NCBI GenBank assembly: GCA_032068765.1
Contig: DAMBHY010000005.1
Span: forward strand, 1 to 64,000
DNA length: 64,000 bases
From: DAMBHY01 sp032068765
GTDB taxonomy: Bacteria > Bacteroidota > Bacteroidia > Bacteroidales > Dysgonomonadaceae
Direction of reading: 5' to 3'
Shown here: in pieces, positions 34,725 through 43,530 of the stretch
Layout: every line of letters begins with the position of its first letter
Position numbering within the stretch: the stretch's first letter is position 1
Program-made: the position numbers and the translations under genes
The notes under the pieces: generated by a model
Seen by the model: only the letters and a program-made list of their open reading frames with translations
The model's database searches: none
What the model was told of the DNA's origin: nothing

Positions 34725-35133
34725 GCCAACCGTATTTGATTGTACGATTATAGACTTGGGCAAACACAGTTTTGAACAAGGAAATTTAACGGTAGTAGAA
34801 AATGACAAATTGTTTCCTTTTTCCGTAAGAAGAGTTTTCTATCTTTATGATATACAAGGAGGAGAAAGTCGCGGAGCGCATGCTCACCATGAGTGCCATC
34901 AATTTTTGATTGCTGCAAGTGGAAGCTTTGAGGTTTCTTTGGATGACGGACAGTATAAACGTCAAGTATTTTTAAATCATCCGGATATTGGATTGCATAT
35001 TCCACCTGGAGTCTGGGCTTCTGAAGTGAATTTTTCTTCGGGTTCTATCTGCCTAGTTTTAGCTTCTCACGAATATAATGAAACAGACTATATTAGAGAT
35101 TATAACGATTTTTTAAATTTACGAAATGATTAA
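34714..35133 (+). CDS. FdtA/QdtA-like ketoisomerase, second copy
   Basis: Paralogue of the preceding gene in the same cupin family: DIQGGESRGAHAHHECHQF, then DGQYKRQVFLNHPDIGL and PPGVWASEVNF. Start chosen at 34714 (MKNKPTVFDCT, 139 residues), because the longer frame from 34666 lies mostly inside the upstream gene. It has the double His (AHAHHE) of catalytic members where the first copy has SHAFKE. The two may have different stereochemistry, form a heteromer, or one may be inactive. It overlaps the acetyltransferase gene by 8 bp. Confidence 0.88.
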   Translation: MKNKPTVFDCTIIDLGKHSFEQGNLTVVENDKLFPFSVRRVFYLYDIQGGESRGAHAHHECHQFLIAASGSFEVSLDDGQYKRQVFLNHPDIGLHIPPGVWASEVNFSSGSICLVLASHEYNETDYIRDYNDFLNLRND

Positions 35134-35611
35134 AATTCACCCATTAGCGGACGTCCAAACAAATAATATAGGAGATGATACACTTGTATGGCAATATTGC
35201 GTAATCCTAAAAAACGCGGTAATAGGTAGAAACTGCAATATAAATTGCCAAGTTTTTATAGAAAACGATGTTAAGATTGGAGATAATGTAACTATTAAAC
35301 CAGGAGTACAGATTTGGGATGGAGTTACCATTGAGGATAATGTTTTTATTGGTCCAAACGTTACTTTCACAAATGATTTAATACCCCGCTCAAAACAACA
35401 TCCTGTAACATTTGCTAAAACAATAATTCGAAAAGGTGCATCTATTGGAGCTAACGCTACAATAGTAGCGGGACATGAAATAGGGGAAAATGCATTAGTC
35501 GGAGCAGGAAGTGTTATAACTAAAGATGTTCCGGCTAATACGGTATGGTTTGGAAATCCGGCTGTTCATCGCGGAATAATTGATAATAAAGGTGTAATAA
35601 TTTATGAGTAA
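35126..35611 (+). CDS. dTDP-amino-sugar N-acetyltransferase (FdtC/QdtC/WbbJ-like, left-handed beta-helix)
   Basis: 161 residues built of hexapeptide repeats (for example IGRNCNINCQVFIENDVKIG and ATIVAGHEIGENALVGAGSV). This is the left-handed beta-helix fold of trimeric acetyl-CoA transferases. The stretch GPNVTFTNDLIPRS is typical of the QdtC/FdtC group, which acetylates the 3-amino group of dTDP-3-amino-3,6-dideoxyhexose. It overlaps the ketoisomerase gene and precedes the aminotransferase, matching the fdt/qdt gene order. Confidence 0.9.
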   Translation: MIKIHPLADVQTNNIGDDTLVWQYCVILKNAVIGRNCNINCQVFIENDVKIGDNVTIKPGVQIWDGVTIEDNVFIGPNVTFTNDLIPRSKQHPVTFAKTIIRKGASIGANATIVAGHEIGENALVGAGSVITKDVPANTVWFGNPAVHRGIIDNKGVIIYE

Positions 35612-35616
35612 AAATT

Positions 35617-36717
35617 ATGGTGAAATTTCTTGATTTACAAAAAATAAATCTTTCTCATCAACAAGAAATAGAAGAAAGATTGCTCAATACGTTTCGAAGC
35701 GGTTGGTATTTATTGGGAAACGAAGTGAAACAGTTAGAGTCTAACCTTTCGCAATACATAGGAAGCCAAAACGCGATTGGCGTTGCAAATGGATTGGATG
35801 CCCTGCGTCTCATTTTCAGAGCATATATCAAAATGGGAGTTATGCAAAAAGGAGATGAAGTGATTGTTCCTGCCAATACCTATATTGCCTCAATACTCGC
35901 TATTTCGGACAATGGTCTAGTTCCAGTTTTAGTAGAACCGGATATTCATACGTATAACATCGACCTTACAAAGATTGAAGAAGAAATTACTCCTAAAACC
36001 AAAGCTATTCTTATTGTACACTTATATGGAAGAGCTGTTTTTAGTAATGAATTAAAGTCTTTAGCACAAAAATACAAATTAAAAATTGTAGAGGATAACG
36101 CGCAAGCCATTGGAGCAGAATGGAACGGAATAAAAACAGGAAATTTAGGCGATGCTGCAGGCTTTAGTTTCTATCCCGGCAAAAATTTAGGGGCGTTGGG
36201 TGATGCGGGAGCGGTATGTACCAACGATAATGAATTGGCAAAAACAATTAGAGCACTTGCGAACTATGGTTCGCATAAAAAATACGAAAATATTTACAAA
36301 GGATTAAACTCTCGTTTAGATGAAATGCAGGCGGCAGTATTGGACGTAAAATTAAAATATATCGACGCAGAAAATCAAAAACGAAGAGAAATTGCAAACA
36401 GATATATTTCCGATATAAAGAATCCGTATATCACTCTTCCTCAAATGCCTAAAGATGAAAAAGAACACGTTTGGCATATTTTTGTAATCCGCACAGAAAA
36501 CCGAGATAAACTTCAAAATTATCTTACAGAGAATGACATCCAAACATTGATTCATTATCTCATTCCTCCTCACAAACAACAAGCATACAAAGAGTGGAAT
36601 AATTTGAGTTTCCCTATAACTGAAAAAATTCATAACGAGGTATTAAGCTTGCCAATGAGTCCCGTTATGGAAGAAAATGAGATTAAACAAGTTATTGATA
36701 CTCTTAATCGGTTTTGA
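35617..36717 (+). CDS. dTDP-3-keto-sugar aminotransferase (FdtB/QdtB-like)
   Basis: PLP-dependent DegT/DnrJ/EryC1 aminotransferase, 366 residues. Substrate-loop and cofactor blocks are VANGLDALRLIF, EDNAQAIGAEW, and the Schiff-base Lys in FSFYPGKNLGALGDAG (near 190). The product with FdtA/QdtA is dTDP-3-amino-3,6-dideoxy-D-galactose or -glucose. It completes the dTDP-Fuc3NAc or Qui3NAc set RmlA, RmlB, ketoisomerase, aminotransferase, acetyltransferase. Confidence 0.94.
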   Translation: MVKFLDLQKINLSHQQEIEERLLNTFRSGWYLLGNEVKQLESNLSQYIGSQNAIGVANGLDALRLIFRAYIKMGVMQKGDEVIVPANTYIASILAISDNGLVPVLVEPDIHTYNIDLTKIEEEITPKTKAILIVHLYGRAVFSNELKSLAQKYKLKIVEDNAQAIGAEWNGIKTGNLGDAAGFSFYPGKNLGALGDAGAVCTNDNELAKTIRALANYGSHKKYENIYKGLNSRLDEMQAAVLDVKLKYIDAENQKRREIANRYISDIKNPYITLPQMPKDEKEHVWHIFVIRTENRDKLQNYLTENDIQTLIHYLIPPHKQQAYKEWNNLSFPITEKIHNEVLSLPMSPVMEENEIKQVIDTLNRF

Positions 36718-36720
36718 ATT

Positions 36721-37668
36721 ATGAAACAATTAATTAAAAACAAAATACTTAAATTTCTGAATTCTCATGGGTTTGAACGAAAATCGCCAGAGAAAGAAAA
36801 TTCTAATATTCAATTTTATAATCAAATCAAATCTTTTATTAAAGAAGACAATAAGGATATTCATTCCATTATTTTTTCTAAAGACAGAGCTATGCAGCTG
36901 GATGGATTTCTGTCAAGTTATTTTGACAATGTGAAAAACTATGCTCCTATTTCTGTACTTTATCATACGAGTAACCATATTCACGAAAAATCTTATGAAG
37001 ATTTAAAAATTATATATAAAGAAAAACCTGTAAATTTTATAAAGGAAAGAAACTTTCGCGAACAGTTAATTTCATCTATTGAAAATATGCGGGAGGAAAG
37101 GTTAATATTTTACGTAGATGATATGATTTTTTCTAGAAAAATTGATTATAACTGGTTATCGGAAATAAATCCTTTAGAAGATATTGTTTGTTTTTCACGC
37201 GGGGAAGATTTGAAATATAGCACAGTTCTTGCAAAACCGCTCAATGTACCACAACTTCAGAAATTTAATGAAAATCTTTATCGATTTAAATGGAACGAAA
37301 TTAAAGAATTCTCTGATTGGTCTTATCCATTAGGGGTATCCGGATATATGTTCTCGAGAAAAGAAATGTTATCTATGATAAAATCAATTTCGTTTAAAGC
37401 ACCAAACTCGCTGGAAGCAAATCTACAAATATTCCTCCCTTATTTTATAAACAGAGGAGGTATATGTTTAAAAGATGTAGCGACACCTTGTGTTCATACA
37501 AATATTACACAAACAGAAGGTTATAATAATATTTTAGGGCATTATACGATTGAAGAACTATTGGATATATGGAACAAAAATCAAAGGATTAATTATACAG
37601 AGTTTCTAGGATTGCCCGTGAATGAAGCGGAGACAAAAAAATACTCTTTTATAGAAAGATATAGATGA
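36721..37668 (+). CDS. Glycosyltransferase-like protein of unknown family
   Basis: 315 residues, soluble. The block SIIFSKDRAMQLDGFLSSY near residue 56 resembles the first strand and helix of GT-A enzymes. RLIFYVDDMIF near 135 would be the metal-binding acidic motif. A later segment, SGYMFSRKEML, fits the acceptor side. Position in a sugar locus right after the fdt/qdt genes agrees with a transferase. I cannot assign a GT family. It overlaps the next small gene by 4 bp. Confidence 0.6.
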   Translation: MKQLIKNKILKFLNSHGFERKSPEKENSNIQFYNQIKSFIKEDNKDIHSIIFSKDRAMQLDGFLSSYFDNVKNYAPISVLYHTSNHIHEKSYEDLKIIYKEKPVNFIKERNFREQLISSIENMREERLIFYVDDMIFSRKIDYNWLSEINPLEDIVCFSRGEDLKYSTVLAKPLNVPQLQKFNENLYRFKWNEIKEFSDWSYPLGVSGYMFSRKEMLSMIKSISFKAPNSLEANLQIFLPYFINRGGICLKDVATPCVHTNITQTEGYNNILGHYTIEELLDIWNKNQRINYTEFLGLPVNEAETKKYSFIERYR

Positions 37669-38054
37669 AAAAGATTTTTAAAAAAATACGTAAAAAGATC
37701 AATCCTATAACATTGGAAGCTAATGGCGTAGAGTATGTGATGCGAAATAAATTATATGGCATCGGCTTAAGCCCATTGAAAGCAGAACTTGTTATGACTA
37801 AATTAAATAGGGTTTCTATAGATTCCTCTAATCCAACGATCCATATAAAACCTGATTTCCTAAATGAAAAATATCTTCAAGGGTACAAATTAGAACTTGT
37901 CTTACCCAATCCATTGGATAATGCAAATATTGTACCTGAAAAGGTATATATTTACAATGATAAAGAAAAACTGGAAATATATTCTATGGATAATTTTGGC
38001 AAGAAAGTTCAAGAAAATTTAGGAATAGAGGGTGCAAAGCAACAAATGGAATAA
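37665..38054 (+). CDS. Unknown protein between glycosyltransferase-like gene and wzx
   Basis: 129 residues, not recognised. The first 15 residues are strongly basic (KKIFKKIRKKINP), the rest mixed with beta-strand-like stretches (TIHIKPDFLNEKYLQGYKL), and there is no membrane helix. The 4-bp overlap with the upstream gene and 8-bp gap to wzx show it is part of the operon. It may be a membrane-associated accessory subunit; this is only a guess from charge and position. Confidence 0.55.
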   Translation: MKKIFKKIRKKINPITLEANGVEYVMRNKLYGIGLSPLKAELVMTKLNRVSIDSSNPTIHIKPDFLNEKYLQGYKLELVLPNPLDNANIVPEKVYIYNDKEKLEIYSMDNFGKKVQENLGIEGAKQQME

Positions 38055-38062
38055 GCCATAAA

Positions 38063-39532
38063 ATGTCCGAATACAAATCAACTTTTAAGAATACAGTAGC
38101 TTTTGGCGGTGTACAGATAATAAATGTTATTATTTCCATCCTAAGAGGTAAAATAGCAGCTGTTATACTTGGTCCTACAGGGATGGGTATTAATGGATTA
38201 TACACCTCTACACTCAATCTAATTACTTCAATGAGTGGAATGGGGCTGGAATTGAGTTCGATAAAAGACTTATCAACTTCACATGAGGAACAAAATCAGT
38301 CACAAGTTAATAGGCATATTTATATTATTAATAAATTATTCTTAATCTGCTCACTAATTGGTTTCATTGCCACAATAGTTTTATCTAAAAGATTAAGTAT
38401 CTGGACATTTGGAACTTCGGATTATACTTTTTCTTTCATTTTATTATCTATTTTTGTTTTTCTAACAACTTTTACTAAAGCACAATCATCAATCTTCAGA
38501 GGACTTAGAAATATACCTTTTATAATTAAAACCGGCATATATAGTTCCATCGCCAATCTACTTATCACGTTTCCTATATTATATTATTTTAGAGAAGCAG
38601 GAATTGCCTCTTCTATTGTCGTTTCAGGCTTAACTACATTTATAATTTCTATTTTTTTCTACCGTAAATTACATCTAACCCCAACAAAAGTTTCAAATGT
38701 TGTCTTTATGACACAGTCTTCATCTATGATAAAGATGGGATTTATGCTTGTTATAGCAACAATTATTGGCGCTTTAACCAAAATGGGAATAAATGTAGCC
38801 ATTGGAAAAATCGGAAATATAGCAGACATAGGATTCTATACTTCTGCAATTTTAATAACTAATCAATTTGTTGGTTTTATTCTCAACTCATTAAGCGCAG
38901 ACTATTTTCCAAGATTGACTGCAGCAGTTAATTCACCACAAAAAATGAGTGAAGTAATAGAGGAGCAATCTGAAATTGTCTTACTTTTAGCAACTCCGCT
39001 TCTAATTTTAATGATTATCTTCTCGCCTTTATTAATAACTGTTTTTTTAAGTTCTAAATTTCTCGTGATCTCTGAATTTATAAGATTCATTGCTCTTGGT
39101 TCATTTTTCCAGGTTGCTTCATTCTGTCTTGGATATATCTCATTTGCTAAGAATGATAAATATTATTATCTTCTTTTAGAAGGAGGTTTAAGCAATCTTT
39201 TAAATTTTTCACTCACAGTTATCACTTATTATTATTTTGGGATAAAAGGTTTTGGTTATGGTTTTTTATCTATTTACTTGATATATTTTATTATAATTTC
39301 CATTGTAGCTACAAAAAGATACGATTACAAAATTTCAAAAAACATAATAAACATCTTTATGAAAATGTTTATCCCTCTTTTTATCAGTTTTTTATCCTTA
39401 CTGTTATACTCCAATTGGGTAGGATATTTAATCAGTATATTTATGTTTATTTGGGTAGGATATGATTCATATAAATTGTTGGATAAAAGAGGTATTATAT
39501 TAATATTGAAAGATAAAGTAAAAAAAAGGTAA
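38063..39532 (+). CDS. wzx: Polysaccharide repeat-unit flippase (Wzx)
   Basis: 489-residue polytopic protein of the MOP superfamily (Polysacc_synt family) with about 14 hydrophobic helices. It starts FKNTVAFGGVQIINVIISIL, has GPTGMGINGLY in the first loop, and is hydrophobic throughout with basic cytoplasmic loops. It flips the undecaprenyl-diphosphate-linked repeat unit to the periplasm. It pairs with the EpsG-type polymerase at 43531. Very AT-rich coding from here to 46791, compared with the rml genes, suggests a transferred segment. Confidence 0.9.
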   Translation: MSEYKSTFKNTVAFGGVQIINVIISILRGKIAAVILGPTGMGINGLYTSTLNLITSMSGMGLELSSIKDLSTSHEEQNQSQVNRHIYIINKLFLICSLIGFIATIVLSKRLSIWTFGTSDYTFSFILLSIFVFLTTFTKAQSSIFRGLRNIPFIIKTGIYSSIANLLITFPILYYFREAGIASSIVVSGLTTFIISIFFYRKLHLTPTKVSNVVFMTQSSSMIKMGFMLVIATIIGALTKMGINVAIGKIGNIADIGFYTSAILITNQFVGFILNSLSADYFPRLTAAVNSPQKMSEVIEEQSEIVLLLATPLLILMIIFSPLLITVFLSSKFLVISEFIRFIALGSFFQVASFCLGYISFAKNDKYYYLLLEGGLSNLLNFSLTVITYYYFGIKGFGYGFLSIYLIYFIIISIVATKRYDYKISKNIINIFMKMFIPLFISFLSLLLYSNWVGYLISIFMFIWVGYDSYKLLDKRGIILILKDKVKKR

Positions 39533-39538
39533 TACAAT

Positions 39539-40477
39539 ATGACATCATCACTTGTTTCAATAGTTGTAATAACATATAATTCCTCTAAATTTATAGGAGA
39601 AACTCTGAATAGTATTAAATTGCAAACATATAACAATATAGAACTTATTATTACAGATGACGGCTCAGATGATAATACAATAGAGATTTGCAAAGATTGG
39701 CTAGATATACATAAAGACAAATTTTACAATACAAAAATAATTACCGTTACTCAGAATACAGGAATTCCGGCCAATTGTAACAGAGGAATTAGTGAAGCAA
39801 AAGGAGAATGGATTAAGCTTATTGCAGGGGATGATACCTTTAAAACAAATGCCATAGATGAATTCGTAAGATTTGTAGAAAATAAAAATGATTGTTATTT
39901 GGTTCATTCTAATGTAGATATGTACCAAGATATTATATGTGACGAAAATCAATTAATAAAAGAGAAAAATATACAATTAATTACTGAAAGCCTATCATCA
40001 ATTAGCCAGTTCTCAATATTAAGTTTTGAAAATTTTATATTTGCACCCACTGTTTTCATTAACAAAAAAATAATTGAAAGCGTCGGATTATTTGATGAAA
40101 CAATAAAAAATTGTGAAGATTGGCCTTACTGGCTTAATTGTACAGCCAACGGATTTAAATTTTATTATATAAATAAGTCTTTGATAAATTACAGAATTCA
40201 TGGGAGGTCAATTTTTAACGGAAGTAAAAATAAAGATAAAATATTTTCAAAATTTATTTATACTGAATATTTAATATATAAAAAATATATCAAATATAAA
40301 AGTTCTTTTACAAAAAACCTCTTCTGGGTATACAATTATCAAATAAAAAAACTGTACTTTAACACTTTTCTGAATAATAAAACTAAATTAAACATTTTTA
40401 TATATCGGCTGTTTAATCTACCTTATTCATTATATAAAAAGCGAACATTAAACGCAATATTAAAAAAAATAATATGA
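39539..40477 (+). CDS. Family 2 glycosyltransferase
   Basis: 312 residues. GT-A fold start VSIVVITYNSSKFIGETLNS, the nucleotide-binding acidic pair in ITDDGSDDNT, the second motif LIAGDDTF, and ENCEDWPYW-type acceptor segment KNCEDWPYWLNC. Cytoplasmic with an amphipathic, Lys-rich C-terminus that probably sits on the membrane. It adds one sugar of the repeat unit; the linkage is unknown. It overlaps the GH16 gene by 4 bp. Confidence 0.9.
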   Translation: MTSSLVSIVVITYNSSKFIGETLNSIKLQTYNNIELIITDDGSDDNTIEICKDWLDIHKDKFYNTKIITVTQNTGIPANCNRGISEAKGEWIKLIAGDDTFKTNAIDEFVRFVENKNDCYLVHSNVDMYQDIICDENQLIKEKNIQLITESLSSISQFSILSFENFIFAPTVFINKKIIESVGLFDETIKNCEDWPYWLNCTANGFKFYYINKSLINYRIHGRSIFNGSKNKDKIFSKFIYTEYLIYKKYIKYKSSFTKNLFWVYNYQIKKLYFNTFLNNKTKLNIFIYRLFNLPYSLYKKRTLNAILKKII

Positions 40478-41319
40478 AATTAAAAGTTTTTCTTTATTGT
40501 TTTTTCTTATCTATATTTACATCTTGTATAACTGATTTGGAGTCTCCTCTTCAAACGACAGAAAATATGCCCCCAATTATTAATGAAAATAATTGGAATG
40601 TAATATGGGAAGATGATTTTAATAATATAGACACAATTTCTTGTTGGGGTATAATTCCTAAAGGAAAAGATGCTTGGGATAAATTTATGAGTACGAACTC
40701 AGAGTGTTACAAAAATTATAACGGCGAACTTGTACTAAAAGGATTAATTAATAAAAGAAGCTTAAATAAAGAATTTATTACAGGAGGATTGTGGACAAAA
40801 GGAAAAAAAAATATTTTATACGGTAAAGTTGAAATACGAGCTAAATTTAATAAAGTTGATGGTGCTTGGCCAGCAATATGGATGATATCCGATGAAAAGA
40901 CATGGCCAAATGGTGGTGAGATTGATATTTTGGAAACTATTAACTGGAAAAATACTGTTAATCAGACTATACATACTCCATATACTTTAAATAAAAATAA
41001 TGGCTCAATAATTAACCATTTGGAGGTTCCAATAAAAGACAAAACGCAATACAACATATACGGAGTAATAGTCAATAAAGATGAAATTATTTTTACTATA
41101 AATGGGAGAAAAACATTTACCTATCCCAACTTAGAACCAACATTTGAAGAACAATTTCCATTCAATAATAAAAAGTTTTTGATATTAAGCATGCAATTGG
41201 ATTATTACTCTATGACTGGAAAGAATGTAGATGAGAAACAACTTCCAGCTGAAATGATTATAGATTGGGTTCGTTTTTATGAGAAAATTGATGAAAGTTT
41301 ACCTGATTATGAAAAATAA
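40474..41319 (+). CDS. Glycoside hydrolase family 16 lipoprotein
   Basis: 281 residues with a lipoprotein signal: hydrophobic stretch and lipobox FTSC (Cys at about 22). The GH16 catalytic signature EIDILE places nucleophile Glu149, Asp151 and acid/base Glu154. VEIRAKFNKVDGAWPAIWM upstream is the typical GH16 strand, and C-terminal DWVRFYE is the family end. GH16 enzymes cleave internal beta-1,3 or beta-1,4 glucan or galactan bonds, or act as transglycosylases. Placed within a Wzx/Wzy cluster and overlapping genes on both sides, it may trim, release or process the polymer at the cell surface. Confidence 0.92.
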   Translation: MKLKVFLYCFFLSIFTSCITDLESPLQTTENMPPIINENNWNVIWEDDFNNIDTISCWGIIPKGKDAWDKFMSTNSECYKNYNGELVLKGLINKRSLNKEFITGGLWTKGKKNILYGKVEIRAKFNKVDGAWPAIWMISDEKTWPNGGEIDILETINWKNTVNQTIHTPYTLNKNNGSIINHLEVPIKDKTQYNIYGVIVNKDEIIFTINGRKTFTYPNLEPTFEEQFPFNNKKFLILSMQLDYYSMTGKNVDEKQLPAEMIIDWVRFYEKIDESLPDYEK

Positions 41320-42361
41320 CAATATAAAAGTGTCTTTAATTATTCCCGTGTATAATGTAGCTCCATATGTATATCGTTGTTTGCAATCAGTATATTCACA
41401 AACATATCAAAACATAGAAATAATAATAGTTGATGATTGCGGAACAGATAACAGCATTCAAATAATAGAAGATTTTATCCAAACAAATAGCACGCTAAGA
41501 AGCATAAAATTAATTCACCACCCTTTTAATAAAGGTTTATCTGCCGCTAGAAATACTGGAATAAAAGAATCTACCGGAGATTATTTATATTTTTTAGATA
41601 GTGATGATGAAATAACGAATAATTGTATCGAAATTTTAGTAAATGAAACAAACACCAGTAAACCTGATTTTATAATCGCAGACTATAAATGTATTGGCAG
41701 TAGTGTTGATATGCCTCCATTAAGTATAAAGACTAAGGTTCTTAGTAATTCTGTTGAAATTTTAAAAAGTTTCAGAGAACAACAATGGTATGTTATGGCT
41801 GTTAATAAACTGATAAAAAGAGAGTTCTTAATTGCAAATGAACTTTTTTTTAATGATAATATCATTCATGAGGATATTTTATGGTCTTTTATGATTGCAT
41901 GTAAGGCAAACTGCATGAAAGTAATTAAGGATAAAACGTATCTCTATTATATTAGAGAAAATTCAATTACGCAATCTATCAAATCTGAAAATAACAAAAT
42001 ATATAAAGAAAGGAGTAATGAGTCGAAAAGAGAAATAGTCTCAGGCATGTATATGTATTGCTCAATTTTCAATTCAGATGATAGGAAAAATGAAATTATT
42101 AAAACATTTGAAGAATATAAATATTTAATTTTCATGAGTATTGTAAAGACAGGTATATATTCAAAGAAAAAATTATTTAATATCTACAAAGATTTTCGTC
42201 ATCTAAATGATATCAGTAATCTGTCAGTTTTCAAATTATGTTCAACCTCTCCAAAAAATTCAGCAAAATATTTTCATTATCTTCTCCCAGAATATTTTGG
42301 ATTTAAGTATCTAATTTCATTAGAAAAAATAAATAGGGAATTAAATACAATTAGAATTTAA
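41309..42361 (+). CDS. Family 2 glycosyltransferase
   Basis: Start taken at 41309 (MKNNNIKVSLIIPVYN), overlapping the GH16 gene by 11 bp; an upstream ATG at 41279 would add ten residues that lie in the GH16 gene. GT2 motifs: VSLIIPVYNVAPYVYRCLQS, IIIVDDCGTDNS and FLDSDDEI. The 350 residues include a long Lys-rich C-terminal region. It adds one sugar to the lipid-linked repeat unit. Confidence 0.91.
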   Translation: MKNNNIKVSLIIPVYNVAPYVYRCLQSVYSQTYQNIEIIIVDDCGTDNSIQIIEDFIQTNSTLRSIKLIHHPFNKGLSAARNTGIKESTGDYLYFLDSDDEITNNCIEILVNETNTSKPDFIIADYKCIGSSVDMPPLSIKTKVLSNSVEILKSFREQQWYVMAVNKLIKREFLIANELFFNDNIIHEDILWSFMIACKANCMKVIKDKTYLYYIRENSITQSIKSENNKIYKERSNESKREIVSGMYMYCSIFNSDDRKNEIIKTFEEYKYLIFMSIVKTGIYSKKKLFNIYKDFRHLNDISNLSVFKLCSTSPKNSAKYFHYLLPEYFGFKYLISLEKINRELNTIRI

Positions 42362-42364
42362 TTT

Positions 42365-43525
42365 ATGAAAAAAATAATTCTGTTAGACTTATTTTCTGTA
42401 AGCAATTTCCATGAAATTTTCAATTTCTGTTTTTTGTATTCATTGCTCAATGGGAATAAGAATAGAGAAATTGAATATTATGCTGATTCTTCAGTAATTA
42501 GGTTACTAGAAAAAAGAGCATTTGAACAGAATATAAATATTAATCAAGTAATTTTTCATACAAAGTCTGTAAATAAGGGTCAAAAATCACATCAAATATT
42601 TTACAGATTTTTTCGAGAATGCTTATATGAATTGCAAGTTATATTTAATAGTAAGAATGTTGATATAGTCTTATCACACTTAAATCCATTTATAGGTTTA
42701 TTATACCCTCTTTGGAAAAGGACAAATAATAAGATTTACATTGTTTGCCATGGAGAGCTTGAATATATTATTAGTAACCCTCGTTTTTACAAACCTATGA
42801 ATTTCTATAAGTTTTGTATAAAGAAGTTTCTAAAATATACACTTACCGATAATCTGTCACTCATTGTTTTAGGTAATTCTATTAAAATCAATTTACTAAA
42901 ATACACCATTCCAGATAATTACACTAAAATACGATCAATGAAACATCCTTACATTTTTGAAGATACCAAAGAAAATGTAAAAATTAATTATCAATATCCC
43001 ATTAAAATAGGATTCATTGGATCCGTCTCTAAAGAAAAAGGATTACATGATATTTTTAAACTTAGCGAATATTTTAAAAATAATATATTAGAAAAAAAAC
43101 TAGAGATATACATAATTGGATCCAACAATTTAGATGTAAATAATTATCCTTTAATAAAATTTATTAAGAATAAAGACGGGAGCTATCTTCCTTATAACAA
43201 ATTTCAAGAAGCTGTTCATAATTTAGATTATATATGTTACTTTTATCCAACGGACTCATATAAACTCATAGCTAGTGGTGCATTTTTTGATGCTATAAAC
43301 CACAAAAAACCTATTATAGCTTTACACAACGATTATTTTCTCGACATTGAAAAAAATTATGGCAAATTTGGTTATTTGTGTTCTACAAAAAGTGAAATAA
43401 TTAATATTATATCATACTTAATTACAAATGTATATAATTCAACAGAAGACAATTCTAAATTTTATCAAACAATAGAAAATATCAGGAATGCTTATTTCTT
43501 TAAAAATATAATATTAAAATTATAG
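42365..43525 (+). CDS. Glycosyltransferase (GT-B fold, GT4-like)
   Basis: 386 residues. The N-terminal half is divergent. The C-terminal half shows IGFIGSVSKEKGLHDIF (domain-2 start) and the donor-site region SYKLIASGAFFDAINHKKP. The classical EX7E is not clear. No membrane helix. GT-B assignment is inferred from the layout and position between two sugar genes. Confidence 0.75.
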   Translation: MKKIILLDLFSVSNFHEIFNFCFLYSLLNGNKNREIEYYADSSVIRLLEKRAFEQNININQVIFHTKSVNKGQKSHQIFYRFFRECLYELQVIFNSKNVDIVLSHLNPFIGLLYPLWKRTNNKIYIVCHGELEYIISNPRFYKPMNFYKFCIKKFLKYTLTDNLSLIVLGNSIKINLLKYTIPDNYTKIRSMKHPYIFEDTKENVKINYQYPIKIGFIGSVSKEKGLHDIFKLSEYFKNNILEKKLEIYIIGSNNLDVNNYPLIKFIKNKDGSYLPYNKFQEAVHNLDYICYFYPTDSYKLIASGAFFDAINHKKPIIALHNDYFLDIEKNYGKFGYLCSTKSEIINIISYLITNVYNSTEDNSKFYQTIENIRNAYFFKNIILKL

Positions 43526-43530
43526 GATAA

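Noticed and set aside
34311..35133. The two ketoisomerase genes as one frameshifted gene.
   Set aside because: Each has a complete cupin with its own start and end; the overlap is 11 bp, and they align to each other as paralogues.
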